A stretch of 30,821 bases of DNA from Stenotrophomonas maltophilia (GCA_002387845.1 DGLB01000082.1:520-31340), one strand, 5' to 3'; numbered from the stretch's first letter, positions 1 through 11,184 are shown. Made by a program: numbers and translations. The notes: generated by a model not told the origin, from the sequence alone.

Positions 1-50
1 CAGCTGAGCTATGGCCCCACGTCGTGAGGAGCGAAACTATAGCGATGGCG

Positions 51-71
51 ATTTCGCTTGGCAAGCGAAAT
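51..71. terminator. Possible weak terminator hairpin after copA
   Basis: A perfect 9-bp inverted repeat (ATTTCGCTT and AAGCGAAAT, 3-nt loop) lies about 37 bp beyond the copA stop codon. Neither side has a clear run of T, so a Rho-independent terminator is only a guess. The rest of bases 1-107 shows no gene. Confidence 0.35.
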
Positions 72-107
72 TTGCACGCATTGCTTCATGTTTCGCATGA
101 ACTTCCG

Positions 108-2302
<2,195 letters not shown>

Positions 2303-2306
<4 letters not shown>

Positions 2307-2701
2307 GCGCGCGGCTCCGTCAGTGCGGCCAGGATCGGGCAGGCCGCATTGGCCCCGTGCCCGGGACACGCGTCTACCAGCTGCTTCAGTGCCCCATGCA
2401 TGCGCTGCAGCTCGGTGATGCGCTGCTGGATGTCGTCCAGCCGGTGCACCGCCGTTTCGCGGACCTTGGCGACGTCGTGGTGACGCTGGTCGCTGAGCGC
2501 CAGCAGCTCACCAATCTCCTCCAGGGTGAAACCCAGTGCCTTGGCGCGGCGGATGAACTGGAGGCGAGTGAGATCCGTGTCGGAAAAGACCCGGTATCCG
2601 CCCGCGCTGCGCTGCGCGGTGGGCAGCAGGTGCTGGCGCTCGTAGTAGCGCACGGTGTCGATGGGCACGCCGGCCTGGCGTGCAAGTTGTCCGATGTTCA
2701 T
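2303..2701 (-). CDS. MerR-family metal-responsive regulator (CueR-like)
   Basis: Cytoplasmic activator (132 aa) of the MerR family, with an N-terminal winged helix (MNIGQLARQAGV, then VRYYER at residues 17-22), a long dimerisation helix and a C-terminal metal loop with Cys112 and Cys121. It overlaps copA by ATGA and presumably controls both genes from the promoter at 2728-2759. Two details differ from classic CueR. The residue aligned with CueR Ser77 (Cys in divalent-metal sensors) is Val77, and the metal loop is C-x8-C, the length seen in ZntR, rather than C-x7-C. The copper-type ATPase partner argues for Cu(I) sensing, but specificity is not settled by sequence. The ATG at 2701 follows AGGA. 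Confidence 0.9.
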
Positions 2702-2727
2702 GGCGATCCTGGAGGAGGCGTAGGGCC

Positions 2728-2759
2728 AGTCTGCACCCTGGAGTCTGGTCAAGAGTCAA
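2728..2759 (-). promoter_or_regulatory. MerR-type promoter and operator of merR-copA
   Basis: On the minus strand a TTGACT -35 box (2754-2759) and a CAGACT -10 box (2728-2733) are separated by 20 bp, the over-long spacing typical of MerR-activated promoters. The spacer holds an imperfect dyad (2735-2756) that starts ACTCTTGACC and ends GACTCCAGGGT, with 6 of 11 pairs symmetric. It lies 27 bp upstream of the merR start codon. Confidence 0.75.
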
Positions 2760-2931
2760 GGGTTGGCTGCCGGGGTGGGAATGTCGCGACCGGGCCAGAT
2801 TTGCAACAAGTTTCATAGCTGGCGCAGAGGGTGGTCCGTACGCTCCGTTCAATCGCCGCAAATCCTTGTTTACACAGGGTTTGCCCTCGCCAGAACAGCC
2901 CGCCAGTGCAGCCGTACCAGGAGCGTGACCC

Positions 2932-3999
2932 ATGGATGCATCGCCCCCTTCTTCCTCGTCCCCCTCGAAGTCCTCACCCCTTCTGATGGAAGTCGGGGTC
3001 TTGGAGTATCCCGGCAGCCTGCGACAGGCGGCCCCGGTCCTGTCCGAGCTGGCCCAGCGTTGCAACCGGACGGCCGCGGCGGGCCGCCGCCCGGGGGCCC
3101 GCATGCTGGTCACCCGCTGGACCTTGTCCACGCGCGGCACCGGCATGCAGCGGGTTGCCGGTGCGGAACTGTTTGGCGACGCGGTCCCGGCGGTGATCGT
3201 GGTGCCGGGCAACGAGCCGACGTGGCCCTTGGCGCAACCCGACGAACGCATGCTGAACTGGCTGCGCAACAGCCATGACGCCGGCAGCATGCTGGCCGGC
3301 TGTGAAGAGGGCGGGCTGATGCTGGCGATGGCGGGCATGCTGACCGGGCGTTCGGTCAGCCTGCCGGCGCTTACCCGCTGTCCGCCGCTGGCGCAGATGG
3401 TGCCCAGCTGGCTGCCGAGCGAGCGTGCCCTGGTGGACGAAGGCGACCTGATGACGTCCTCCGGCGTCGACGCCTGGAAGTTCCTCAGCCTGCGTCTGCT
3501 CGCCCGCATCTATGGCCAGAGCGTGATGAGCGCGGCCATCCAGCAGCTGCAGCTGACCATTCCGAAGGCCGTGCAGGAAGACCTGGAGCGGTTCAGCCCG
3601 AACTTCGCGCACGGCGACCGCGGCATCCTCAAGGCCCAGCGCTGGCTGCACAGCATCGCCGCGCGGGGCGTTTCCCTGCAGGACATCTGCGAGGCTTCCG
3701 GGCTGGAGCCGCGCACCTTGCAGCGGCGGTTCCTCAAAGCCACGGGCATGCGCCCCATCGCTTATTGTCAGCGCTTGCGCATCGCCAAGGCGCAATTGCT
3801 GCTGCAGGCCGGCGGTGCGGTCGATGAAGTGTCGTGGACGGTGGGCTATTCCGACCAGAGTGCGTTCCGGCGTCTGTTCCTGCGCATTGTGGGGGTCACG
3901 CCGGCGCGGTATCGCCGGCAGATCTTCTCGTCGCGGCGCGAACGCGCGCGCCCGGCCAATGGCAAAACGCAGAGTGAACCGATGCGCTCGGTTGCATGA
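2932..3999 (+). CDS. GlxA-like AraC-family transcriptional regulator
   Basis: A 355-aa regulator. The N-terminal part (about 20-200) is a DJ-1/PfpI-like (class I amidotransferase-like) domain, recognisable from VGVLEYPG, the VIVVPG strand and a nucleophile-elbow-like AGCEEGG around Cys124. In this family that domain senses a ligand and is usually not catalytic. The C-terminus (235-330) is an AraC double helix-turn-helix, with VSLQDICEASGLEPRTLQRRF as the first motif and VSWTVGYSDQSAFRRLF as the second. The ATG at 2932 follows AGGAG by 7 nt. The target is unknown. It is 70 bp upstream of the DsbG-like gene on the same strand, so it may control that gene, or the decarboxylase operon further on. 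Confidence 0.88.
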   Translation: MDASPPSSSSPSKSSPLLMEVGVLEYPGSLRQAAPVLSELAQRCNRTAAAGRRPGARMLVTRWTLSTRGTGMQRVAGAELFGDAVPAVIVVPGNEPTWPLAQPDERMLNWLRNSHDAGSMLAGCEEGGLMLAMAGMLTGRSVSLPALTRCPPLAQMVPSWLPSERALVDEGDLMTSSGVDAWKFLSLRLLARIYGQSVMSAAIQQLQLTIPKAVQEDLERFSPNFAHGDRGILKAQRWLHSIAARGVSLQDICEASGLEPRTLQRRFLKATGMRPIAYCQRLRIAKAQLLLQAGGAVDEVSWTVGYSDQSAFRRLFLRIVGVTPARYRRQIFSSRRERARPANGKTQSEPMRSVA

Positions 4000-4069
4000 A
4001 AGGTGGGCAGGCCTGGCGGTTGCGACTACCCTGTGCGCAGAGCGAACGCGCTTATTGCCAGGAGTTGCC

Positions 4070-4879
4070 ATGTTGTTGAAACAACCGTCCGTGCTGGTGT
4101 CCATGCTGGCCGTCACGCTGACTCTGCTGCCCGCTGCGGGCCACGCACAGGCCACTTCCAGCCCGGCAGCCCCCGCGGCCAAGGCGCGCCCCGCGGTCCT
4201 GCAGGGGATTGAGAAGCAAGGCTTCCAGGTGCTGGGCGAATTCGATGCGCCGGCCGGCCTGCGTGGTTTTGCCGGGGTGGTCAGCGAGCAGCAGCCGGCC
4301 ACGGCCTATGTCACGGCCGATGGTTCGCATGTCCTGTTCGGCACCCTGTTCAATGACAAGGGCGAAGACGTGGGCGCGGCCGCGCTGGACCGGCTGGTGG
4401 CCAAGCCGATGTCCGACAAGATCTGGAGCAAGCTCGATGCCAGCGGCTGGGTGCGCGACGGTCGTGCCGATGCGCCCAAGGTCATTTACACCTTCAGTGA
4501 TGCCAACTGCCCGTACTGCCATCACTTCTGGCAGGCCGCACGGCCGTGGGTGGACAGCGGCAAGGTGCAGCTGCGCCATGTCATGGTCGGGGTGATCCGT
4601 GAGGACAGCCCGGCCAAGGCCGCGGCCATCCTGGGCGCGCCCAACCCCAGCGCCGTGTTCCTGGAAAACGAACACAGTTTCAGCAAGGGCGGCATCAAGC
4701 CGGCTGCCAGCATCAGCCCGGCACTGGCCAACAAGTTGGATGCCAATCAGCGCCTGATGCTGGAGCTCGGCTTCCAGGGGACGCCCGGCATTCTGTTCCG
4801 TGATGCGCAAGGCGTGGTCCAGCGTGTGAGTGGCATGCCGCAGGGTGAGGACATGGAAAAGGTGATGGGCCCGCGCTGA
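4070..4879 (+). CDS. dsbG: Periplasmic thiol:disulfide interchange protein, DsbG/DsbC-like
   Basis: Periplasmic thioredoxin-fold protein (269 aa). A signal peptide (about 1-26, ending AGHA) is followed by a DsbC/DsbG-type N-terminal region, then the catalytic domain with CPYC (Cys147-Cys150) in FSDANCPYC and the cis-Pro loop GTPG (Pro239). Enzymes of this family isomerise or reduce protein disulfides, or protect single cysteines as sulfenic acids, and are kept reduced by DsbD. The CPYC motif and the region around it look more like DsbG (CPYC) than thioredoxin (CGPC). The ATG at 4070 follows CCAGGAG by 5 nt. DsbC versus DsbG is not certain from sequence alone. Confidence 0.82.
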   Translation: MLLKQPSVLVSMLAVTLTLLPAAGHAQATSSPAAPAAKARPAVLQGIEKQGFQVLGEFDAPAGLRGFAGVVSEQQPATAYVTADGSHVLFGTLFNDKGEDVGAAALDRLVAKPMSDKIWSKLDASGWVRDGRADAPKVIYTFSDANCPYCHHFWQAARPWVDSGKVQLRHVMVGVIREDSPAKAAAILGAPNPSAVFLENEHSFSKGGIKPAASISPALANKLDANQRLMLELGFQGTPGILFRDAQGVVQRVSGMPQGEDMEKVMGPR

Positions 4880-5020
4880 TCGGCGCGGCACCCTTTCACA
4901 GCATCACTTCACGACGCACTCACCAGCACCTTGTTACTCAAGGCGCTGGTCTGCCGCCGGCGAACGGCAGATCACCCGGGATGAGGAGGGAATCCCACGC
5001 GGGTGCCCGGAAGGCACGCT

Positions 5021-5046
5021 TCATTGCACGCGCGATGCTGCAATGA
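5021..5046. promoter_or_regulatory. Inverted repeat upstream of the porin operon
   Basis: TCATTGCA and TGCAATGA form perfect 8-bp arms separated by 10 bp, about 110 bp upstream of the porin start. A second, weaker dyad (TCTGCCG and CGGCAGA at 4950-4971) has no T-run after it. Either could be an operator or a transcript hairpin. No gene is visible in 4880-5153. Confidence 0.4.
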
Positions 5047-5153
5047 GGTGGCCGTCACACTCCTGCGATGCAGTACCGGGTGGTCGGTCCGGTCGCTGTG
5101 CGCATGCACATCGTCTGGAACGGCAGTTGCGACTGCGGTTCACGGAGGATGCA

Positions 5154-6584
5154 ATGCGCCTGTCTGTGTGGGTAGTGGTCGGTGTCTTATGCGCGGCGAC
5201 GTTGCCGCTGCCGGTGCAGGCCCAGGATTCCGCGCAGGCATTGCGCCAGGATATCCAGACCCTGCGCAGGACGCTGGAAAGCATGGAGCAGCGCCTGCAG
5301 GCGCTGGAGCAGGCAGAGGGCGGCGCGCCGCCTTCAACGCTGCCCGCGCAACCCCCTGCGGTGGTGGCTGCCGCACCCACCAGCACCCTGGCCCGCGCCG
5401 CGCAGGTGCCGGGTACCGGCCAGACGATTCTGCCGCCACGTGATTCGGTGGGCGATCCCTCCACCGCAGCCTCGCGCCCCGACAGTGCGGCCGGCCCGAC
5501 GGACCCGGAGCTGAAAGGCTTCTTTGCCATTCCCAACACCGACACGATGATCCGCATTGGCGGCTACGCCAAGCTGGACGCGATTGCCGATGCGCGCGCC
5601 AGTGGCGACGAGGACCAGTTCATCACCTCGACCATTCCGGTAGGCAGCGACCACCGCGACATGCGCAACTTCAACCTGCATGCCAAGCAGACCCGTTTCA
5701 GCTTCGAGGCGCGCCGCCCGACCACGCATGGCAACCTGCGCTTCTATCTGGAGAACGACTTCTTCGGCAGCAGCGACGGCTATGAATTCCGCCTGCGCCA
5801 CGCGTATGGGCAGCTGGGCAACACCTACGCCGGCTACGGCTACTCCAGCTTCATGGATGCCGACAGCCTGCCTGACACCCTGGACTTCGCCGGGCCGGGT
5901 GGAGCGGGCTACCTGCTGGTGGCGGGCATCCATCACAGCTTCGCGATGGGAAAAGGCAACACGCTGACGATAGCCGCTGAAGATCCCGACAGCGAACTGG
6001 CCGGTACCACCGACGACACGCGCGCTGAAAGCCGCCTGCCCGATGTAACCCTGACCGCGCGCATGGAGCGTGACTGGGGCCATCTGCAGCTGGGCGCGGT
6101 GGCACGCAGCATCGGCTATGACGGGATTGACCGTGATGAGCGCAAGCTGGGCGGCGGCGTGCAGGTGAGCGGCTCGGCCAGCGTGGGGGAACAGGACCTG
6201 CTGCTGTTCGGCGTGCTGGGCGGCAAAGGCGTGAGCCGCTACACCGCCGACCTCACCGGCTCCGGCCTGGACGCCGCCATCGCGCTGGATGGACGGCTGC
6301 GCATGCTGTCGCTGGCCGGTGGTTTCGTTGGCTACACCCACTACTGGTCGCCGATGTGGCGTTCGAACCTGGTGCTCGGCCAGCTCGCGCTGGGCCGCGA
6401 CGAGGCCCTGGCGGCCGACGCTTTCCGGCAAAGCCGCTACGGCGTGCTGAATCTGATCTGGAGCCCGGCCCCGTCGTGGACCATGGGCATGGAGCTGCTG
6501 TACGGGCAGCTGGAACAGCAGGACGGCCAGCGCGCAGACACGATGCGGCTGCAGGGCAGCCTTCAATACAACTTCATCAAATAG
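5154..6584 (+). CDS. DcaP-like outer membrane porin
   Basis: Trimeric-porin-type protein (476 aa). The signal peptide (about 1-23, cleavage near VQAQD) is followed by a short coiled coil (about 24-50, ALRQDIQTLRRTLESMEQRL), a Pro/Ala-rich linker and a beta-barrel that begins with the DcaP-like stretch IRIGGYAKLD and ends in QYNFIK. DcaP of Acinetobacter passes small, mostly acidic molecules; the substrate here is unknown. The ATG at 5154 follows CGGAGGA; a longer frame from 5043 has no ribosome site and would bury the signal peptide. It is 18 bp upstream of the antiporter, so it is probably the first gene of the decarboxylase operon. Confidence 0.85.
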   Translation: MRLSVWVVVGVLCAATLPLPVQAQDSAQALRQDIQTLRRTLESMEQRLQALEQAEGGAPPSTLPAQPPAVVAAAPTSTLARAAQVPGTGQTILPPRDSVGDPSTAASRPDSAAGPTDPELKGFFAIPNTDTMIRIGGYAKLDAIADARASGDEDQFITSTIPVGSDHRDMRNFNLHAKQTRFSFEARRPTTHGNLRFYLENDFFGSSDGYEFRLRHAYGQLGNTYAGYGYSSFMDADSLPDTLDFAGPGGAGYLLVAGIHHSFAMGKGNTLTIAAEDPDSELAGTTDDTRAESRLPDVTLTARMERDWGHLQLGAVARSIGYDGIDRDERKLGGGVQVSGSASVGEQDLLLFGVLGGKGVSRYTADLTGSGLDAAIALDGRLRMLSLAGGFVGYTHYWSPMWRSNLVLGQLALGRDEALAADAFRQSRYGVLNLIWSPAPSWTMGMELLYGQLEQQDGQRADTMRLQGSLQYNFIK

Positions 6585-6602
6585 CGGCCGAGGAGAAGCG
6601 TC

Positions 6603-7943
6603 ATGGCGCAGGGGAAGAAGATTGGAGTGGTCGGTGCCACCTTCCTGGTGGCTGGCAACATGATGGGGTCGGGGGTGTTTCTGCTGCCCTCCAGCCTGGC
6701 CAAGATCGGCACTGCCTCGATCTGGGGCTGGTTGATCACCACCGCCGGCGCGCTGCTGCTGGCCTTTGTTTTCGCCAAGCTGGGCAAGCTGGCCCCCAAG
6801 GCCGGCGGCCCCTACGCGTATGCGCGCGACTGGTTCGGCCCGTACATGGGCTTCCAGACCAACACCATCTACTGGTTCGCCAACTGGATCGGCAATGTGG
6901 CCATCCCGATCGCAGCGGTGGGCTACTTCAGCTATTTCTTCCCGATTCTGTCCCAGCCTGTTCCGCGCTGCATCGCGGTGCTGGCGCTGGTCTGGGTGCT
7001 CAGTTTCGCCAATGTGATCGGCCCGGCGTTCGTCAGCCGCGTGCAGACGGTGACCACCAGCTTCGCGCTGGTGCCCATTCTGGGCATTGCGATCTTCGGC
7101 TGGTTCTTCTTCGACCCGGCCATCTTCAAGGGCGCGTACAACGTGTCCGGTGAATCCAACTTCGGCGCGATCTCCAGCGCCGCCGCGCTCACCCTGTGGG
7201 CGTTCATCGGTGTGGAGTCGGCGTCGGTCACCGCCGGGGTGGTCGAGAACCCGGAGAAGAACGTGGCCCGCGCGACCCTGGCCGGGGTGTTCCTGGCCGC
7301 CATCGCCTACATCGCCAGTTCCTCGGTGATCATGGGCATGGTGCCCAATGGTGAGCTGCAGACCTCTGATGCGCCGTTCGCACTGGCCGCCGCCAATGCG
7401 GTAGGCGGGTGGGGTGGGGCGCTGGTCAGCCTGTGTGCCTTTGTCGGTGCAGCCGGCTCGCTGGGCGGCTGGATCCTGTTGACGGCCCAGAGCGCCAAGG
7501 CCGCCTCCGATGACGGGCTGTTCCCGAGCATCTTCAGCAAGACCAACAAGGACGACGTGCCGGTGAAGGGCGTGCTGATCGTGGCCGTGCTGATGACGGT
7601 CGCCGTGCTGGTGACCTCCACCTCGGAAACCGCCTCGGCCCAGTTCGATGTGATCACCTCGGCCGCAGTGGTACTGACCCTGCTGCCCTACATCTACTCC
7701 TGCGTGGCCTGCTACTTCGTGGTGGAGCGTTCGCACACGCTGGTGCACACCGGCGCATTCTGGTTCCTGACCAGCATCACCGTCGTGTACTGCCTGTGGG
7801 CGATCTTCGGTTCGTCCGGCAGCATCGTGCAGTACGCGTTCCTGTTCGTGCTGTTCATCACCGTGTTCTACCCGTTCTTCAGCGAGGAGCGCCGCCGCCA
7901 GCGCGGCCAGCTGCCGCCGTTGGATGCTTCGAAGGCTTCGTGA
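6603..7943 (+). CDS. Basic amino acid/polyamine antiporter (AdiC/CadB-like, APC family)
   Basis: Inner-membrane exchanger (446 aa, about 12 helices) predicted to swap an external basic amino acid for its decarboxylation product. It resembles E. coli AdiC along its length: the unwound TM1 motif GSGVFLLP (22-29), QTNTIYW with Tyr90 and the substrate-gating tryptophans equivalent to AdiC Trp202 and Trp293 (Trp199 in LWAFIGVESASV and Trp290 in SLGGW). Arginine/agmatine or lysine/cadaverine exchange would both fit. GAGGAG precedes the ATG, and the decarboxylase starts 22 bp after the stop, which supports a coupled acid-resistance pair. Confidence 0.92.
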   Translation: MAQGKKIGVVGATFLVAGNMMGSGVFLLPSSLAKIGTASIWGWLITTAGALLLAFVFAKLGKLAPKAGGPYAYARDWFGPYMGFQTNTIYWFANWIGNVAIPIAAVGYFSYFFPILSQPVPRCIAVLALVWVLSFANVIGPAFVSRVQTVTTSFALVPILGIAIFGWFFFDPAIFKGAYNVSGESNFGAISSAAALTLWAFIGVESASVTAGVVENPEKNVARATLAGVFLAAIAYIASSSVIMGMVPNGELQTSDAPFALAAANAVGGWGGALVSLCAFVGAAGSLGGWILLTAQSAKAASDDGLFPSIFSKTNKDDVPVKGVLIVAVLMTVAVLVTSTSETASAQFDVITSAAVVLTLLPYIYSCVACYFVVERSHTLVHTGAFWFLTSITVVYCLWAIFGSSGSIVQYAFLFVLFITVFYPFFSEERRRQRGQLPPLDASKAS

Positions 7944-7965
7944 GTCTGCCCCCAGGAGAAACGCT

Positions 7966-10254
7966 GTGTACTTCAAATCATTGGATTACCCGGTCATCGT
8001 CATCGATGCCGACTACGAGTCGCCGCGCATCGGTGGCATTCTGATCCGCGCGCTGGTGGAGGAACTGCGCAAGAACGAGCAGCGCGTGCTGTGTGGCCTG
8101 ACCCTGGCCGACGCCCAGGCTGGGGCGCGGACCTACGTGGCCGCGTCCGCAGTGCTGATCTCGATTGACGGCACCGAAGACGAACCCACCGAGTTCCAGC
8201 GCCTGCTCGGGTTCCTGCGCGAGCAGAGCGCGCGCCGGGGCGGGCTGCCGGTGTTCCTGTACGGCGAGCGCCGCACCATCGAGAAGGTGCCGAGCAAGCT
8301 GCTCAAGTACGTGCATGGCTACATCTTCCTGTTCGAGGACACCAAGAGCTTCATTGCCCGCCAGGTGATGCGCGCGGCCGAAGACTACATGCACACGCTG
8401 CTGCCGCCGTTCTTCAAGGCGTTGATCCACCATGCGGCGGAGTCCAACTACTCCTGGCATACCCCGGGGCATGCCGGTGGCGTGGCCTTCACCAAGTCGC
8501 CCGTGGGCCGCGCGTTCCACCAGTTCTATGGCGAGAACACGCTGCGCAGCGATCTCTCGATCTCGGTGCCGGAGCTGGGCTCGCTGCTCGACCACAGCGG
8601 CCCGATCAAAGAGGCCGAAAATGAGGCAGCACGCAATTTCGGAGCCGACCACACCTTCTTCGTCACCAACGGCACCTCCACCGCCAACAAGATTGTCTGG
8701 CATGGCACCGTGGGCCGGGGTGACGTGGTGTTCGTCGACCGCAACTGCCATAAATCGCTGTTGCATGCGTTGATCATGACCGGTGGCGTACCGGTGTACT
8801 TCAAACCCAGCCGCAACGCGCACGGCATCATCGGGCCGATCAGCCTGGACCAGTTCACCCCCGAGGCGTTGCAGCAGGCCATTGCCGCCAACCCACTGGC
8901 CAGCCAGGCGTTCCAGGCCGGTTCCAAGCCGCGCATTGCGGTGGTCACCAATTCCACCTATGACGGGCTGTGCTACAACGCCGAGAAGATTGCCGACGAG
9001 ATCGGCAGCGCGGTGGACTTCCTGCATTTCGACGAGGCCTGGTATGCCTACGCCGCGTTTCATCCGTTCTATGAGAACCATTACGGCATGGCCAAGGGCA
9101 AGGCGCGCGAGCAGGATGCGATCATCTTCACCACCCATTCCACGCACAAGCTGCTGGCCGCCTTCTCGCAGGCCTCGATGATCCATGTGCGCAATGCCGC
9201 TACCCGCGAGCTGGATGCCGAGCGTTTCAACGAGGCGTTCATGATGCACACCACCACCAGCCCGCACTACGGCGTGATTGCCGCCTGCGATGTGGCCTCG
9301 AAGATGATGGAAGGCGCGGCCGGTGAATCGCTGGTGCAGGAAATGCACGACGAGGCGATTGCCTTCCGTCGCGCCATGCTGCATGTGCGCGACGACCTCG
9401 GTCGCGACGACTGGTGGTTCAGCGTCTGGCAGTCGGACAAGCTGGAGCGTTCGCTGGCCAAAGGTGACGCACCGGCCCCGCTGGTGGCCAAGCGCGAGGA
9501 ATGGTATCTGCAACCCGATGCCTACTGGCATGGGTTCGACGGGCTGGTGGAAGACTATGTGCTGATCGACCCGATCAAGGTCACCCTGTTGACCCCGGGG
9601 TTGTCGATCAGTGGTGAGATGGTGGAGCGCGGCATTCCGGCCGCCGTGCTCAGCAAGTTCCTGTGGACGCGCGGCATCACGGTCGAGAAGACCAACCTGT
9701 ACTCGGTGCTGTTCCTGTTCTCGATGGGGATCACCAAGGGCAAGTGGAGCACCCTGGTCACCGAACTGATGGCGTTCAAGGAACTGTATGACCACAACGC
9801 ACCGCTGAGCCGGGCCTTGCCCGATCTGGCCGCCGACTATGGCGAGATCTATGCCGGCTGGGGCCTGCGCGACCTGTGCCAGGCCCTGCACGACTTCAAC
9901 CGCGAGTTTGAAGTGGCCCAGGTGATGCGCGAGATGTACGTGGACCTGCCCACGCCGGTGATGACCCCAGCGCAGGCCTACGACCACCTGGTGCGTGGGG
10001 AGATCGAGCGGGTCGACATCGAGGCGCTGAGCGGTCGCGTGGCCGGCACCATGCTGGTGCCGTATCCGCCCGGCATTCCCACCATCATGCCGGGCGAGCG
10101 CTTCGGGTCGTCCGATGAGCCCATCATCCAGTCGCTGCGGATCGCCCGCGAACAGAACGCGCGCTTCCCGGGTTTCGAGTCGGACGTGCACGGGCTTATC
10201 ATCGACCGTACCGGCACAACGCCCAGCTACAAGGTGGAGGTGCTGAAGGTCTGA
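7966..10254 (+). CDS. PLP-dependent arginine/lysine/ornithine decarboxylase
   Basis: Cytoplasmic fold-type I decarboxylase (762 aa) of the inducible acid-stress type. It has an N-terminal response-regulator-like wing domain (about 1-130), the PLP core with VTNGTSTANKIV (233-244), DRNCHKS (258-264), FDEAWY (Asp356) and the Schiff-base lysine Lys395 in THSTHKLLAA, and the C-terminal VPYPPGIP and FPGFESDVHG. The start is GTG 7966, preceded by AGGAG at 7 nt; the upstream ATG-type frame overlaps the antiporter. Similarity spreads across AdiA and CadA, so I leave the substrate open. S. maltophilia is classically lysine-decarboxylase positive, which makes lysine plausible if this is that species. 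Its operon partner is the antiporter. Confidence 0.9.
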   Translation: MYFKSLDYPVIVIDADYESPRIGGILIRALVEELRKNEQRVLCGLTLADAQAGARTYVAASAVLISIDGTEDEPTEFQRLLGFLREQSARRGGLPVFLYGERRTIEKVPSKLLKYVHGYIFLFEDTKSFIARQVMRAAEDYMHTLLPPFFKALIHHAAESNYSWHTPGHAGGVAFTKSPVGRAFHQFYGENTLRSDLSISVPELGSLLDHSGPIKEAENEAARNFGADHTFFVTNGTSTANKIVWHGTVGRGDVVFVDRNCHKSLLHALIMTGGVPVYFKPSRNAHGIIGPISLDQFTPEALQQAIAANPLASQAFQAGSKPRIAVVTNSTYDGLCYNAEKIADEIGSAVDFLHFDEAWYAYAAFHPFYENHYGMAKGKAREQDAIIFTTHSTHKLLAAFSQASMIHVRNAATRELDAERFNEAFMMHTTTSPHYGVIAACDVASKMMEGAAGESLVQEMHDEAIAFRRAMLHVRDDLGRDDWWFSVWQSDKLERSLAKGDAPAPLVAKREEWYLQPDAYWHGFDGLVEDYVLIDPIKVTLLTPGLSISGEMVERGIPAAVLSKFLWTRGITVEKTNLYSVLFLFSMGITKGKWSTLVTELMAFKELYDHNAPLSRALPDLAADYGEIYAGWGLRDLCQALHDFNREFEVAQVMREMYVDLPTPVMTPAQAYDHLVRGEIERVDIEALSGRVAGTMLVPYPPGIPTIMPGERFGSSDEPIIQSLRIAREQNARFPGFESDVHGLIIDRTGTTPSYKVEVLKV

Positions 10255-10281
10255 GCCCAGGCGCAGGACCTTCGGCTGGCG

Positions 10282-11184
10282 ATGGATACAGCACGTGAGC
10301 AGCGGGTTCTGAAGTTTTCAATCGGGGTCACGGTGGCGGTCAGCGCCACCGGTTTCGTCGGCGGCCTGCTGGTGGGTTCGCAGGCGATTCTGTTTGATGG
10401 CGTCTACAGTCTGGTTGACGTGGCGCTGACCCTGGTGGCGCTGGCGGTGCTGCGGCTGGTGGCGCGGGAGGAAAGTCCGCGCTTCCAGTATGGCTATTGG
10501 CACCTGGAGCCGATGGTGGAGGCGCTGGGCGGGGCGATTCTGGCCTTGGCCTGCATCTATGCGCTGGCCAACTCGATCATTGGTCTGACGACCGGCGGGC
10601 ATACGGTCAAGGCCGGACCTGCGCTGGTGTGGGCGCTGGTGCTGTGCGTGAGCAACCTGGGCATGGCCGCGATTGTGCGTGTGTACGCCAAGCGGTTGCA
10701 GTCCGGGCTGCTGTGGCTGGATGTCCGGGCGTGGCTGCTGAGCGGGCTGATGAGCCTGGCGGTGGTGCTGGCGTTTGCGATTGCCTTGCTGCTGCGCGAT
10801 GGCGACCACGCGCACTGGATTCCCTACCTCGATCCGCTGGTGCTGGCCGCGATCAGTCTGGCGGTGCTGCCGGTGCCGTTGCGCGGCGCGTGGCGAGCGA
10901 TGCGTGAGGTGCTGCAGGTCGCGCCGGACACACTGGACGCACGGGTGCAGGAGGTCATGAGTGCATTCGTGGCCGAGCATGGATATCTGGACTTCACCAG
11001 CCACGTGGCCAAGATGGGGCGCATGCGGTTTGTCGAGATCCACATCCTGACCCACCCGGATACGGTGATCGGGAGCATTGGCAGTGTGGATGCGTTGCGC
11101 GACGAGATTGCCGAACGACTGGACGCGCGCGGTAGCGACTTCTGGCTGACGATTGATTTCACCGCCGACCCGGCGTGGACGTGA
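10282..11184 (+). CDS. Cation diffusion facilitator-fold membrane protein with degenerate metal site
   Basis: A 300-aa CDF-family protein with about six helices and a C-terminal cytoplasmic domain ending in a ferredoxin-like region (VEIHILTH...FWLTIDF). Aligned by eye to E. coli FieF, only one of the four residues of the transport Zn site is retained: the DxxxD pair of helix 2 reads YSLVD (Tyr for the first Asp), and the HxxxD of helix 5 is replaced in the segment DVRAWLLSGLMS by residues that cannot bind zinc. Classic Zn/Fe export is therefore doubtful. It starts 27 bp after the decarboxylase and is probably in the same operon, which suggests a role linked to polyamine or pH stress. That role is inference. 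Confidence 0.78.
   Translation: MDTAREQRVLKFSIGVTVAVSATGFVGGLLVGSQAILFDGVYSLVDVALTLVALAVLRLVAREESPRFQYGYWHLEPMVEALGGAILALACIYALANSIIGLTTGGHTVKAGPALVWALVLCVSNLGMAAIVRVYAKRLQSGLLWLDVRAWLLSGLMSLAVVLAFAIALLLRDGDHAHWIPYLDPLVLAAISLAVLPVPLRGAWRAMREVLQVAPDTLDARVQEVMSAFVAEHGYLDFTSHVAKMGRMRFVEIHILTHPDTVIGSIGSVDALRDEIAERLDARGSDFWLTIDFTADPAWT

Noticed and set aside
5334..7976. An 880-aa minus-strand frame opposite the porin and antiporter genes
   Set aside because: It is the GC-rich shadow of two well-supported genes. Its composition (long runs of His, Gln, Arg) is typical of antisense frames and no domain is visible.
7978..10191. A 737-aa minus-strand frame opposite the decarboxylase
   Set aside because: Shadow of the decarboxylase gene, with no ribosome site or domain.
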